Positions 1-10,300 of a DNA stretch of 64,000 bases are shown here, one piece after another. The position numbers were made by a program, and so were the translations under genes. The stretch's first letter is position 1, and every line of letters starts with the position of its first letter. The notes beneath the pieces are model-generated. The model was not told the DNA's origin. It ran no database searches and saw nothing but the letters and a program-made list of their open reading frames with translations. Location: contig JANQSC010000013.1 of assembly GCA_028284235.1 (NCBI GenBank), forward strand, positions 220,699 to 284,698, in the 5' to 3' direction. This stretch comes from Opitutaceae bacterium. Its GTDB lineage: Bacteria; Verrucomicrobiota; Verrucomicrobiia; Opitutales; Opitutaceae.

Positions 1-1
1 T

Positions 2-100
2 GTCGAACTTCTACCGGACCTTCAAAAACTTGACCCATTGCTCGCCCAACGAGTGGAGGCGCAAATCCAAAAAATCTTCTCCGTGACGGCCAGAGTCTAG
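2..100 (+). CDS. C-terminal end of an unidentified gene (5' part outside window)
   Basis: An open frame enters from the left edge and stops at TAG 98-100, giving the last 32 residues (begins VELLPDLQKLDPLL, ends SVTARV). The stretch is amphipathic and probably helical, with no recognisable motif. It lies 25 bp upstream of, and on the same strand as, the next gene, so it could share its transcript. The family cannot be named from this fragment. It could also be a chance open frame, but the length-to-edge and the short gap favour a real gene end. Confidence 0.5.
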   Translation, partial: VELLPDLQKLDPLLAQRVEAQIQKIFSVTARV

Positions 101-125
101 GGCATTCCTCGCTACCCATTTCAAA

Positions 126-2429
126 ATGGACTACGGTTTGAAAGACCCGTCTCGCAAGCTCCCTTTCTGGATTCCATTGGACTGGGCTTTTCTCATCATC
201 GCCTTAAGCAGTCTTGCCCATGCGGACCTGGATGAGACCGGGTCTGGAGAATCGGCCTATCGCCCGAGACCAGTCAATCCACCGATATCCGTCAGCGAGG
301 CCGACCGGCTAGGCCACGCGCGAATGCTACAAACGTTGCAAACCCTGCGAGAGCGGGATGGCCGAGAAAACATGTACTACGGTTCCGATCGAATCGAAGC
401 AGCCCGTAAACGGCTGGCAGAAACAACATCCCAAAGAGAACGCTTAGCCATGTGGCTTCAGCTAGCCTACGTCGAGTTGCAACTTGGATACGAAACAGAC
501 GCTCTGGAAACGCTGAATGAAATCGAGGCATTTATGGAAAACCATGCCGACCCATTCGGCGTCAGGGACATCGCGGAAGCGCGATTCCGGTTCGCCATGA
601 TTCACTTGCGACATGGCGAAACGCAAAATTGCTGTTTAAGGCACAACGTGGACAGCTGCCTCCTACCCATTCGCGGGGGAGGCGTTCACACCGAATCCGA
701 GGGATCGCGCAACGCGATCAAAGAATTCGAGCGGATCGCCCGCATCGCCCCGAAAAACTCGTCCCTTTATCTGGAGTCTATTTGGCTCTGGAACCTGGCT
801 GCAATGACCCTGGGCGAACACCCGCTAGGCGTTCCGGAAGCGCATCGAATCGAGGCAGCGAGCTTCCTTTCAAATGACGCGTTTCCGCGATTGATGAATA
901 TCGCGCCTGAGTTGGGGCTGGATACGAGTAGCTTGTGCGGAAGCGTCATCGCCGACGACTTCAACAATGACGGGTATATCGATCTGATGGTCGGCAGTTG
1001 GGATCTGAGAGAGCCGCTCAAATTCTATCTCAACAACGGGACCGGCGGATTCGATGACCGATCAGACGCCGCCGGATTGACGGGAATGCTCGGCGGGCTA
1101 AACCTGGTCCAAGGCGACTACAACAATGACGGCCGTATCGATGTTTATGTGACACGCGGGGCATGGCTACGACAGAACGGTCAGCATCCCGACTCCCTCT
1201 TGAGAAACAATGGCGACGGCACCTTCACGGATGTAACTTTCTCCGCCGGGCTTGCTCAGGCTCACCATCCGTCGCAGACTGCCGCTTGGGCGGACTTCGA
1301 TTTGGACGGCTGGCTGGACCTCTATGTGGGATGCGAAAGCAGCGTCGAGAATCCCGCGCCGTCGAAACTGTTTCACAACAACGGGGATGGCACCTTTACC
1401 GATGTAGCTCGATCGGCAGGCGTGACCAACAATTACTTTGCCAAGGGCGTTACCTGGGGCGACTACAACAATGATCGTTATCCCGATCTCTATGTATCCA
1501 ATCTTGGGGAATGGAACCGATTGTATCGCAACAACGGAGACGGTACCTTCAAGGATATAGCTCTTAGCGCAGGAGTAGCCGATGTGGTCGCTTCCTTTCC
1601 TACCTGGTTTTGGGACATCGACAACGATGGCCAGCTAGACTTATTCGTGGCTTCATTCGATTGCGACATCGAACAGGTTGCCCGACACTATCTCGGCCAT
1701 ACCGTCAGCGGGGGACTGCCGCGGGTTTTTCGCGGCACGCGGAACGGAAATTTCCAAGACGCCACCTTCAAAATGGGCCTGGCAGAACCAACGCTACCCA
1801 TGGGATCTAACTTTGGCGATATCGATCAGGACGGCTATCTGGATATGGTCCTGGGCACGGGAAGCCCAGACTTCAAGATGATCATGCCGAACAAAGTGTA
1901 CCACAACCAGGCCGGCCAGCGATTTTCGGATGTGAGCGAAGCGTCGGGCATGAGTCACCTGCAAAAGGGGCATGGCGTCGCCATTGCCGATTTCGACGCC
2001 GACGGCGACCAGGACATTTTCATGCAGATGGGCGGCGCCGTAACCGTCGACAAGTACTTCGACGCCTTTTACGAAAATCCCGGATTCGGCAACAACCACG
2101 TATCGGTCGAGTTAGTCGGAACGGAATCCAATCGTTTCGGCGTCGGATCGCGCATTCGCGTCGATATTGAAGAAAATGGCCGATCAAGAAGCGTTTTTCG
2201 ATGGGTCAACAGTGGCGGCAGCTTCGGCAGCAATCCCCTGCGTCAGCAAATTGGTATTGGCAAAGCAAAGCGAATCAAGCGACTAGAAATCTATTGGCCA
2301 ACGACTGATCAAACCCAGTCCTTTGAAAATGTGCCGGTAAACCGAATCATTCGGATCACCGAGGGAGAGCAGAAAATTAGTCATATGAAAATTGATACAG
2401 CTCCATTCACCCATATATCAACGAATTGA
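126..2429 (+). CDS. Exported FG-GAP/VCBS repeat protein with C-terminal ASPIC/UnbV domain (CRTAC1-like)
   Basis: A protein of 767 residues. A hydrophobic segment near residues 14-33 ending in A-H-A looks like a signal peptide. Residues about 60-240 are helical and TPR-like, with a Cys-containing stretch (NCCLRHNVDSCLLPI) also seen in this family. From about 270 to 660 there are repeated Ca-binding propeller motifs of the D-x-N-N-D-G-x-x-D type (DFNNDGYIDLMVG, DYNNDGRIDVYV). The end (about 680-750) has the ASPIC/UnbV signature: FGVGSRI, a Gly/Ser-rich loop, then LEIYWP. Such proteins fold as seven-bladed propellers outside the cytoplasm; their ligand is unknown. ATG 126 is chosen because it precedes the hydrophobic segment; there is no good Shine-Dalgarno site. 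Transcribed towards the convergent sulfatase at 2663. Confidence 0.85.
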   Translation: MDYGLKDPSRKLPFWIPLDWAFLIIALSSLAHADLDETGSGESAYRPRPVNPPISVSEADRLGHARMLQTLQTLRERDGRENMYYGSDRIEAARKRLAETTSQRERLAMWLQLAYVELQLGYETDALETLNEIEAFMENHADPFGVRDIAEARFRFAMIHLRHGETQNCCLRHNVDSCLLPIRGGGVHTESEGSRNAIKEFERIARIAPKNSSLYLESIWLWNLAAMTLGEHPLGVPEAHRIEAASFLSNDAFPRLMNIAPELGLDTSSLCGSVIADDFNNDGYIDLMVGSWDLREPLKFYLNNGTGGFDDRSDAAGLTGMLGGLNLVQGDYNNDGRIDVYVTRGAWLRQNGQHPDSLLRNNGDGTFTDVTFSAGLAQAHHPSQTAAWADFDLDGWLDLYVGCESSVENPAPSKLFHNNGDGTFTDVARSAGVTNNYFAKGVTWGDYNNDRYPDLYVSNLGEWNRLYRNNGDGTFKDIALSAGVADVVASFPTWFWDIDNDGQLDLFVASFDCDIEQVARHYLGHTVSGGLPRVFRGTRNGNFQDATFKMGLAEPTLPMGSNFGDIDQDGYLDMVLGTGSPDFKMIMPNKVYHNQAGQRFSDVSEASGMSHLQKGHGVAIADFDADGDQDIFMQMGGAVTVDKYFDAFYENPGFGNNHVSVELVGTESNRFGVGSRIRVDIEENGRSRSVFRWVNSGGSFGSNPLRQQIGIGKAKRIKRLEIYWPTTDQTQSFENVPVNRIIRITEGEQKISHMKIDTAPFTHISTN

Positions 2430-2594
2430 GCTCATCCTGCCCAAGTTGGCGGACGATCTCCGAGCACCCGGGCAGCGCAGGCATCCTGCCTATATAGAGA
2501 AGGTTGGACCTAACCACCTAATCCAGAAACAAAACCCAACACCCAAATCGCAGATTTCCGATGCCTTTCAGTACAGCGCTCGTTGATAGACCGA

Positions 2595-2608
2595 CTCGCC
2601 CGGGCGAG
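2595..2608. other. Perfect 14-bp palindrome between convergent genes
   Basis: CTCGCCCGGGCGAG reads the same on both strands. It lies in the 233-bp gap between two convergent genes (ends at 2429 and 2663), where it could form a 5-bp stem with a CCGG loop. No T-tract follows on either strand, so a role in termination is only a guess. Nothing else is visible in this gap. Confidence 0.35.
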
Positions 2609-2662
2609 CCGAGGGGACAAAGAGGTTGTGGACTTTGGTTCGTTTTCATCAAAGGCCTCTTT

Positions 2663-4093
2663 CTACCGACGGCGCTGCTCAACATTGATGGAGGGAATCC
2701 TTTTCTGAAGGCGCTTGATTAAGTCCTGATGCGCAGGACTTATTCCGCTCCCGGCCAGGTTTTCCCACTCATTCGGGTCTCTATCATGATCGTACAATTC
2801 CTCAGCCCCATCCGCATAGCGAATGTACCGCCAACGCCCGTCGCGCACTGCGTGATTATTCTGACCCAAGGTTGAAACAGCCACATGAGACCATGGGGCA
2901 TCTGGATTTCGGATTAGAGGCGCCAAACTCGCTCCCTCGACATCGGGATTGTTAGGCAACCCACAGAGCTCGACCAAGGTGGGATAAATACTCAACAGCT
3001 CGACCGGCTTATGGGTCCAACCCCTAACACCTTCGGGAACGTGGATCATTAACGGAACTCGGGTTGTCCGTTCCCACAGTGAAAATTTCGACCAGCGTTG
3101 CTTTTCACCCAAATGATATCCATGATCCGAAAACAGCAGGACAATGGTGTTGCTCGCATAGGAACTCTGCTCCAAACCAGCGAGAACGCGCCCCATCTGA
3201 GTATCTACCCAACGTATACAAGCCAGGTAAGCGTGGACGGCTTGTTTCCATCTTTCATTTTCGTTTTCCTCGAACCAGTCATGAGTAGGGATGTTGACAT
3301 TGCTCATCGTTAGCGCACGGGCCGCTTTGGGAATATCATCCCAATCGCGATCCTCTACTGCTGGAAGCGCTGCTTGCTCAAAGCTGTCATAAACGCCCGA
3401 AGGCGGGAAAAAAGGAACGTGCGGCCGATAAAAGCCGACCGCTAAAAAAAATGGCTCATCATGCTGGCGACCTAATTGATCAACCGCCCAATCAGCGATA
3501 ACGTAATCGACGAATTCGCTTTCATCATAGTCCTGAGGGCCAAAGTCCCAAGAGGCATGCCACGGATCGGGTTTTTCATGGTGCCGAACGTCCAGTCCCC
3601 GCAACCAATTTCGTGGACTCTCCCCTTCAATCTGAAACTGCGGTGGCGTTCCGACGTGAAATACTTTACCCATCGAAAGGGTTTTGTATCCATGTTTCTC
3701 GAAATAACGAGGGAGACTGATATAACGCTCTAGAAATTCCGGTTCGTATCTCACTTGGTGGTAGTTATCGTAGAAGCCCGTAGTGGACGGACGCATACCC
3801 CAGAGAATGCTGATACGGGACGGATTGCACATCGTGCCCTGGGAATGGGCGTTCGTGAATAGCAGACTATTCCCCGCTAGCCGATCAAGGTTTGGGGTCA
3901 AGGTATCAGGGTGCCCATCCAGACAACCAATCCAATCGTTCAGGTCGTCGATGGCGATCAAGAGCACGTTGGGTCGTTCGTCTTCATTCCCCTCGGCAAA
4001 CGAAAGCTCCAACAGAGCAATCGCTATAACTGAGAAACAGCCGAGTCTGACTATCCAACTAATCCGTCTACTGGCGCCGTTCATCAATGACAT
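2663..4093 (-). CDS. Exported type I sulfatase, iduronate-2-sulfatase-like
   Basis: Formylglycine-dependent sulfatase of 476 residues. A hydrophobic signal segment (about 14-33) is followed by the metal-binding strand NVLLIAIDDLNDW (D49, D50). The modification motif is C89-N-P-S-R, where C89 would be oxidised to formylglycine by a maturation enzyme not encoded here. FSDHGYHLGEK supplies later metal and substrate ligands, and the WRYIRYADGAEELYDH end is typical of the iduronate-2-sulfatase-like branch. The ATG is separated from the stop codon of the upstream FAD gene by one base, with a GGGGGGA stretch in that gene's end as a possible ribosome site. It is the last gene of the 14.1-2.7 kb minus-strand set and presumably removes sulfate from a glycan in the periplasm or outside. 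Substrate unknown. Confidence 0.92.
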   Translation of the reverse strand: MSLMNGASRRISWIVRLGCFSVIAIALLELSFAEGNEDERPNVLLIAIDDLNDWIGCLDGHPDTLTPNLDRLAGNSLLFTNAHSQGTMCNPSRISILWGMRPSTTGFYDNYHQVRYEPEFLERYISLPRYFEKHGYKTLSMGKVFHVGTPPQFQIEGESPRNWLRGLDVRHHEKPDPWHASWDFGPQDYDESEFVDYVIADWAVDQLGRQHDEPFFLAVGFYRPHVPFFPPSGVYDSFEQAALPAVEDRDWDDIPKAARALTMSNVNIPTHDWFEENENERWKQAVHAYLACIRWVDTQMGRVLAGLEQSSYASNTIVLLFSDHGYHLGEKQRWSKFSLWERTTRVPLMIHVPEGVRGWTHKPVELLSIYPTLVELCGLPNNPDVEGASLAPLIRNPDAPWSHVAVSTLGQNNHAVRDGRWRYIRYADGAEELYDHDRDPNEWENLAGSGISPAHQDLIKRLQKRIPSINVEQRRR

Positions 4094-4094
4094 T

Positions 4095-5516
4095 TTATAA
4101 AGAAACTATCCCCCCTCGAATTTGGTTTAAAACGTGCAACACTTCGCGCGAGTCGAGTTGGTGTGGAAGTTGGTTCCTTTGCGCGGCCATCGCTGAAGTA
4201 AGCCCGGCCGCTTCTCCCATGGCGGTAGCGTTCCCGGTCACCCGATAGCTTGAATGAGCAATGTAGTCCCCTGATATGCAGCGGCCCGCCATCATCAATC
4301 CATCCACATCGCGAGCAATGAGAGCCCGCAGCGGAATATCGTAAGGTTTGACCTTTATTCCTGTCCGAATAGTGGAATTGACATCATTCAATTCCCGCGT
4401 GGGGGCATGGATATCGACATTGAAGGTGACCTTGGCAATACCGTCTGGATGAGAAGATCCGGACGCAATGTCCTCCTTGGTCATGAAGTAGCGCCCTTTA
4501 ATGCGTCGTCCATCACGAATACCGATGTGCTCACCGCTACTGGCAATTTGCAGTCCTTTCCAGGGTCCACCTAATTTCCGCAATCCGCGCGCAACACGGT
4601 AAATTTCTGCTCGGGCTCGAATAGTAGCGTTACTTACTTTAGCCGCATCCCATGGTTCGATGGCGTATTCATGGTTGATCATCAAAGTAAACAGAGTGCC
4701 CCGCACTTGAAACAAGGTGGGTTCGCTGTAGGAAACATCCAATTCAGCCTCTTTGAGGACCCTGAGAAATTCGCGCACCGGTTTGCCGCGATGCGCGCCA
4801 TCGCCGCCCATGAACGACGTATAGGGGTAAAGGGCGTCCGCGTCCTCGGCAACGACCAGAGCATTCAGGGTCATGGGCTGACAGGGGCATTCCGTTCGCT
4901 CGCCTATTTCGAACTCACAACCTGCCAGAGCGCCAACATCGCCATCGCCCGTAGCATCGATGATGGCATGGGCCCTCCAGGCTTGGCGTCCCGACTTGGA
5001 TTCCGTGACAAGCGTATCTACTTTATTGTTACGATCCTTGTAGACAGCCACGATGAGCGTATGCAACTGCACCTCAACTCCAGACTGGATAGCCAGTTCC
5101 TCCAGAAGGACTTTCATCTCCTCTGGCTCATAGGTAAACCGGCCAGGAAACTGTCGGTTGTGAATAATTGCTTCTCTTTCTTCCAGCCTCGTTGTCAACT
5201 CCTTGGTGATACCGGGTTTGTCCGCATCGAATACGTAAGTTAGCAATCCCGAAGTCCAAACACCTCCCAAGCAGCCATTGACTTCAAACAATCGGACCCT
5301 CGCCCCCTGCCGAGCAGCGGTAATCGCAGCCGAGAACCCAGCCGGACCTCCCCCGCACACAACTACATCGCAAGTATCCACAATCGGCAGCGATCGGGCC
5401 GATTCTTCAAAGACATTTGCAGGCGGCGATTCCCCATTTATGGTGTCCATAGCACTAACACCAGCCAAACCAGTTAGGCCCGTTCCGAGGAACCCTCTTC
5501 GTGATAAGCTTTTCAT
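4095..5516 (-). CDS. Tat-exported FAD-dependent oxidoreductase (FAD_oxidored family)
   Basis: A flavoprotein of 473 residues. The N-terminus carries a twin-arginine motif (S-R-R-G-F-L) and a hydrophobic stretch, so it is probably exported folded with FAD bound. The dinucleotide-binding fold follows at about 48-80: DVVVCGGGPAGFSAA with an acidic end of strand two. Near the C-terminus the FAD-binding segment DGLMMAGRCISGDYIAHSS matches the FAD_oxidored (PF12831) family, whose members are often found near sulfatases and sugar-degradation genes in this phylum. The reaction is unknown. It is flanked closely by a paralogous FAD lipoprotein (38 bp upstream) and a sulfatase (1 bp downstream), which suggests one transcript and action on the same substrate. 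Confidence 0.85.
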   Translation of the reverse strand: MKSLSRRGFLGTGLTGLAGVSAMDTINGESPPANVFEESARSLPIVDTCDVVVCGGGPAGFSAAITAARQGARVRLFEVNGCLGGVWTSGLLTYVFDADKPGITKELTTRLEEREAIIHNRQFPGRFTYEPEEMKVLLEELAIQSGVEVQLHTLIVAVYKDRNNKVDTLVTESKSGRQAWRAHAIIDATGDGDVGALAGCEFEIGERTECPCQPMTLNALVVAEDADALYPYTSFMGGDGAHRGKPVREFLRVLKEAELDVSYSEPTLFQVRGTLFTLMINHEYAIEPWDAAKVSNATIRARAEIYRVARGLRKLGGPWKGLQIASSGEHIGIRDGRRIKGRYFMTKEDIASGSSHPDGIAKVTFNVDIHAPTRELNDVNSTIRTGIKVKPYDIPLRALIARDVDGLMMAGRCISGDYIAHSSYRVTGNATAMGEAAGLTSAMAAQRNQLPHQLDSREVLHVLNQIRGGIVSL

Positions 5517-5554
5517 CTTTGTCTACTGGATCGAGTGTTGTTTAAGATTGTCTA

Positions 5555-7276
5555 TTATTCCGGCAGGATATCGACCACTTGCTCTTGAGCTAACAGTCGT
5601 TCACGCAGTTTTGTATACGAAAGATCGTGAAGCTCGCCCCCTGACTTTGCCCCTAAAGCGGCAGCAACACCCGCGCTCTGACCAAGGACAACCCAGGTAG
5701 GCTCGAGGCGTAGTGAGCCCATGGCTACATGGGAGGAAGACAGACAGACCGGTACAAGCAGATTCACGCATTCCTCACGCTTGGGTAAAAGCGCACGATA
5801 TGGAACCTGGTAAGGCTCGCCATGGGGATCGTAGGGCGTATGGACCGCGCCTTCGTGATAGTAGCCGTCCTCGGTGGCCACCCTTTGGACATTGTGGATG
5901 GTTATAGGTCCCATAGCGACACCGACTGAGTCTTCCTTGGCCGGTTGCGTTTCAATGTCTTTTTGAGTCAGCACATATTCGCCCACCATTCGCCTGGCTT
6001 CGCGAATATAGACCATGGGTGGAAAGTGCCCAGAGTCGACATGCTCGTCCTTGGGCAATCCGAACTGCTTGAAATCCTCCCGGATTCGGGCGGGAACGGA
6101 CGGATCGTTGAGGATAAAGTGAAAGTAGCCCAAGGCATATTCCTTGTGATCGTATTCGATTTTTCTGCGGGTCTCGTAATCGGCTTCCGGATAATCCCAA
6201 CTGCCGCCCAGCATCCCGATAGCGAAGCCTTTGCTTTGACTGTCATTGGCGTCGAATTTGTTATTGGGGAGGCGATAGCGCTTAACCAGTCCGTCGTTCG
6301 GATAGCGCTCGAAGAATCGACGCAGCAGTTCCCATTGGGCTGGATCGTAGTTTTCAGGCTCGGGTATCGGAACCCTAATTTCGGGATCATTGGTCAGAGT
6401 CACCCGGAAATTGTAGTTCATAATCTTGTGATCGCCCGCGTCGGGATCGCCTAGTTCGTCTGTATTCAGAAAAGGCAGCAGATTTCCCTCATCATCCCAA
6501 GGGTCTACATCAAATATAGTCGGCTGGCCCCCGATGAAGGCTTCGCTGCCATCCGCGCCTTCGCCCAGCATGGCAGCCCCATCCGGAAACTGTTTGCCCG
6601 CATAGGATTCGCCATACTCCTGCCTGCTCTCCCTACCCACCACATAGCTAACACCTGCTTTGGCCATCAGATCGCCCGTGTAGGACGCATCAACAAACTG
6701 CTCTCCGAAGACTTCTATTCCTCCATTAAGTTCAATGGATTCGATGCGGCTTCCCTTCATTGCTGCGGAAAGAACGTGCTTTCCCCGAACCACTTCAATA
6801 TCCGCTTCGCTCAAAAGGTCTTCGAATACCTTCTCGGCGACACTGGGCTCGTGATACCAACGACCTTTGCCTCGAGGAAACGCATCATCATGATTCTCAG
6901 CCCGGTATCGAATTCCTTGTGACCGATAGTAGGCGTCGATACGATCATGAATCTCATCATAGATGCCCGACAACATACGACGATCCATGAAAAAGGAATC
7001 CGTCAGCCCCATGCCGCCGGCCGTATACATGCCGCCGACCCGATTCAGTTCTTCGATCAGAATGACATCCACGTTTTCCCGCTTCGCAGCGATAGCTGCG
7101 GCAATCCCCGATGGCGTTGCTCCATAGACGACGACGTCGGCCCGCAAGGAGGGAGGGTCGCTTCTGCTACTGCAGCCCACTAGCGATACAAAGACGTTGC
7201 CGACAAGCATCCAAAAAATAACGCCGGTCAAACAAATGCTTGGCTTTTTCTTCATCGATTTCATTCGCGCTTTCAT
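5555..7276 (-). CDS. FAD-dependent oxidoreductase lipoprotein (FAD_oxidored family)
   Basis: A protein of 573 residues. A basic n-region and hydrophobic core end in the lipobox S-L-V-G-C (Cys35), so it should be lipid-anchored. The Rossmann motif is DVVVYGATPSGIAAAIAA, the G-A-T-P-S-G form usual for PF12831 members, followed by GGMYTAGGMGLTD. Downstream, FVDASYTGDLMAKAG and the C-terminal VPVCLSSSHVAMGSLRLEP segment fit the family's FAD and active-site regions. It differs from the next gene's product in length and export route: one is lipid-anchored, the other Tat-exported. ATG 7276 or the in-frame ATG at 7264 would both give a usable signal. Lies 25 bp after the UnbV gene. The electron acceptor is not evident. 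Confidence 0.85.
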   Translation of the reverse strand: MKARMKSMKKKPSICLTGVIFWMLVGNVFVSLVGCSSRSDPPSLRADVVVYGATPSGIAAAIAAKRENVDVILIEELNRVGGMYTAGGMGLTDSFFMDRRMLSGIYDEIHDRIDAYYRSQGIRYRAENHDDAFPRGKGRWYHEPSVAEKVFEDLLSEADIEVVRGKHVLSAAMKGSRIESIELNGGIEVFGEQFVDASYTGDLMAKAGVSYVVGRESRQEYGESYAGKQFPDGAAMLGEGADGSEAFIGGQPTIFDVDPWDDEGNLLPFLNTDELGDPDAGDHKIMNYNFRVTLTNDPEIRVPIPEPENYDPAQWELLRRFFERYPNDGLVKRYRLPNNKFDANDSQSKGFAIGMLGGSWDYPEADYETRRKIEYDHKEYALGYFHFILNDPSVPARIREDFKQFGLPKDEHVDSGHFPPMVYIREARRMVGEYVLTQKDIETQPAKEDSVGVAMGPITIHNVQRVATEDGYYHEGAVHTPYDPHGEPYQVPYRALLPKREECVNLLVPVCLSSSHVAMGSLRLEPTWVVLGQSAGVAAALGAKSGGELHDLSYTKLRERLLAQEQVVDILPE

Positions 7277-7301
7277 TGATCTTTAACTCGGTTCCGATTG
7301 G

Positions 7302-10300
7302 CTACTTGTTTACGCTTATCAACTGCAATCGATCATCGTTATTCGATACAAGAATCCCACTCGCATCTTTTATCTGGATACGCTTTAATCCTTTTACGTC
7401 ACCATCTATAGCTAGTCCGCTTTCGTTTGTATCCACTGGGTGGAAATCCCCATCTCCATTGCCTTTAAGAAAGAGCCCAAAGGAGGCATCCGCCCGTATA
7501 GTCTCCACTTCTACCGGATACAGGTTGCCGCCGATGACCAAGTCCGCGTGACCGTCCTCATCGAAATCGTCAACCAAGATGCCGTTGACGGTAGACAACT
7601 GGGCGAGACTGGGTAGTGGACGGAACTCGAAACGGCCGTCGCCTTGATTCTCGATTAGGCAATGGGCAAAATTGGTGGCATGGTACTCCAGCGACCGCCC
7701 CAAGCCGAGCGGACCATAGATGTCGACCAAGGTAGCTAAACCAAAATCGTGATAAGTCTTATAGAGATCGGCGATAATCGGCATTTGCTGGGAAGAGCAT
7801 TGTCGTCCGCGCAACGGAAACTGCGCGCCATCGTTGTAGTAGCTCAGCACGATATCCAGGCTACCACTCTCATCGAAATCATTGGCATGGACCGAGAAAG
7901 GCTCCTGTTGACTGGCCCTGTATTTATAGTTGAGGCCGAGATTCCCGCCTACGAGATCCGTATCGCCATCGTTGTCGACATCGATTTCCGCTAGCGAATA
8001 CCACCAGCCCACTTCGTTCTCCAAATCGAGAGAATCAAGTTTTTCAAATGATTGTCCGTTTTTTTCGAATACCGTTATCGGCATCCACTCGCCAGCCACG
8101 ACGAGGTCGGCTTGCCCATCGCTGGTGACATCGGTCCATAGGGCGCTGGTAACCATGCCGAGCTCCTTCAGCCCGGGCGCCAAGTTCTGCGTACGATCGA
8201 CAAATCGTCCGTTTTCGTTTTCCAGCAAGAAACTGTCGGCAGGCGACGGATAGCGCTTGGGGACCAAGCGCCCGCCCACAAAGAGATCCAGATCGCCATC
8301 AACATCAAAATCGCAGGTTTCAACGACCGCCCCGCTGACCCGCAAGCCTGGCAACCGCTCGGTCGCCTTGGTGAAGTTCCCCAAACCGTCATTGAGATAC
8401 AGCCGATCAGCATAGCGTTCGTCTCCCTCAGGAAATTCGTTTCCCCCGCTTGCGACATATAGATCGAGGTCACCGTCGCCATCGCAATCGAAGAGAGTCG
8501 CTCCCACGTCTTCCGATCCGGCATCAAGAGTCCAGGGTTCGCGGACGGGCTCCGCAAACGCTCCACTGGTCGATTGTAGAATCAACGCTGCCGCCTGTCG
8601 GGCCGCCCCACCTACAAATACATCTTCGAGACCATCGCCATTGACGTCTCCAACGGCTATAGCGGGTCCCAGTCGAGACAACTTGTGAGGCAGCAAGATC
8701 TCGTCGGCAAAATCGTCATGCCGGTTCTCCATATGCTTGTGCCGAATCGCCGCTTTCGCAGTGATATCCGCAAACAAAGGAGGGCTGGAGGGATCATCCG
8801 ATTTTGATCGTCTGGGGAGACTGGACTCCGCGTAGTTGAATGTTACAGACCGCGTTTCTCCAGAAACGATTATCGACTGACGCCTACCGTCTGGCCAACT
8901 GACCTCTAGCGCGTCCGCCGACTCGCCCCCCAGTCCGAATTGCAGAGACGGCGGGATCGAGGACAGGTAGCCTCGGGTGGGAAAGTTCTCCTGGACTTGA
9001 GTGTCATCGCCAGCCCGCAGCGTCACTTTGGCCCCGATTCCGAAAGGATTTCCTTCAGGACCCTCAAATCTAACGACCAGCGAGGGGGGACCACCGCGTT
9101 CGACGGTTGTGTTTTTATACAGAAGAGCTGGCTGGTCGATATTGTTGATCACTATGTCCAGATCACCGTCGCCATCGAGATCCGCCAAAGCGGCTCCGTT
9201 GGAAAACGTTTCTTCCGTCAGGCCCCACCCCATAGACTTGTCCTCGAAGGTTAGATCCCCGTTGTTGCGGAACATATAGTTGGTCAACTTGCCCTCGCCC
9301 ATTTCGCTGATCAATTCGACCATTACCTGCTTTTTGACCTCGATATCGGAGTCTTGGGTAGCCTGTGTTCGTTTCTCCATGATGTATCCAAAATCCTTGT
9401 TGGCGTGCTCCCGGCGGAATCCATTCGTGACTAGCAAATCCTTCCAACCGTCGTTATCGACGTCGCCAAATAAAGCGGCCCAGCTCCAATCCGTGCTGTC
9501 CACACCGGCCAACTGGGCGACCTCGCTAAATCGGAGATCCCCTCGATTCAGCTGCAAAGTATTGTACATATACTGATAGTGCAGGCCATTATCGACATGA
9601 AATTGAAACAGCTCGGGATTCATGGAGGCCATATTCGTTTTCTGGCGGTAGTTATCCGCCGGGGCCATGTCGCCCACCACGATATCCGCAAGACCATCAT
9701 TATTGTAGTCGGCGATGTCAGCGCCCATGCCGAAGTTGGACATGTGTTTCAAACTCTGATGCGATTGCTCGATAAATCCGCCTAGTTTATTGTTGATATA
9801 GAGGTAGTCCGGCTCCGCGTAGTCGTTAGCCACATACACATCAGTCCAACCATCGTTATTCAAATCGCCGGCGGCGATCCCTAATCCATAGCCCAAAGGC
9901 GAAGAACGAATTCCCGACCCGGCGGTGACGTCATGAAACCTGCCGCCGTGATTAAGGAAGACTTTATCCCCGGAGTTAATGCCTTCCGCGTTCCGCAAGA
10001 CTGGGATATCATCCGTGTCGTATGACTGGACCGAGTGGTTGAGTAAAAAGAGATCCAGATCGTTGTCGCGATCCAGATCGAAGAAAAGGGCCTGAGTAGA
10101 GTAATTCGGTGTATCCAAACCGTACGCCGCCGCTTCGTCGACAAAGGTGAGGTCCTTTTGATTGATGTAAAGTTCGTTGCGGCGATCGCTTTCCGGAAAT
10201 GGTCCCGAATAGCAAACGTATATATCCAGCCAGCCATCCGCGTTGACGTCGGCCAGGGTCACGCCTGTGGCCCATTTTCCCAAACCGTTCACTCCTGCAG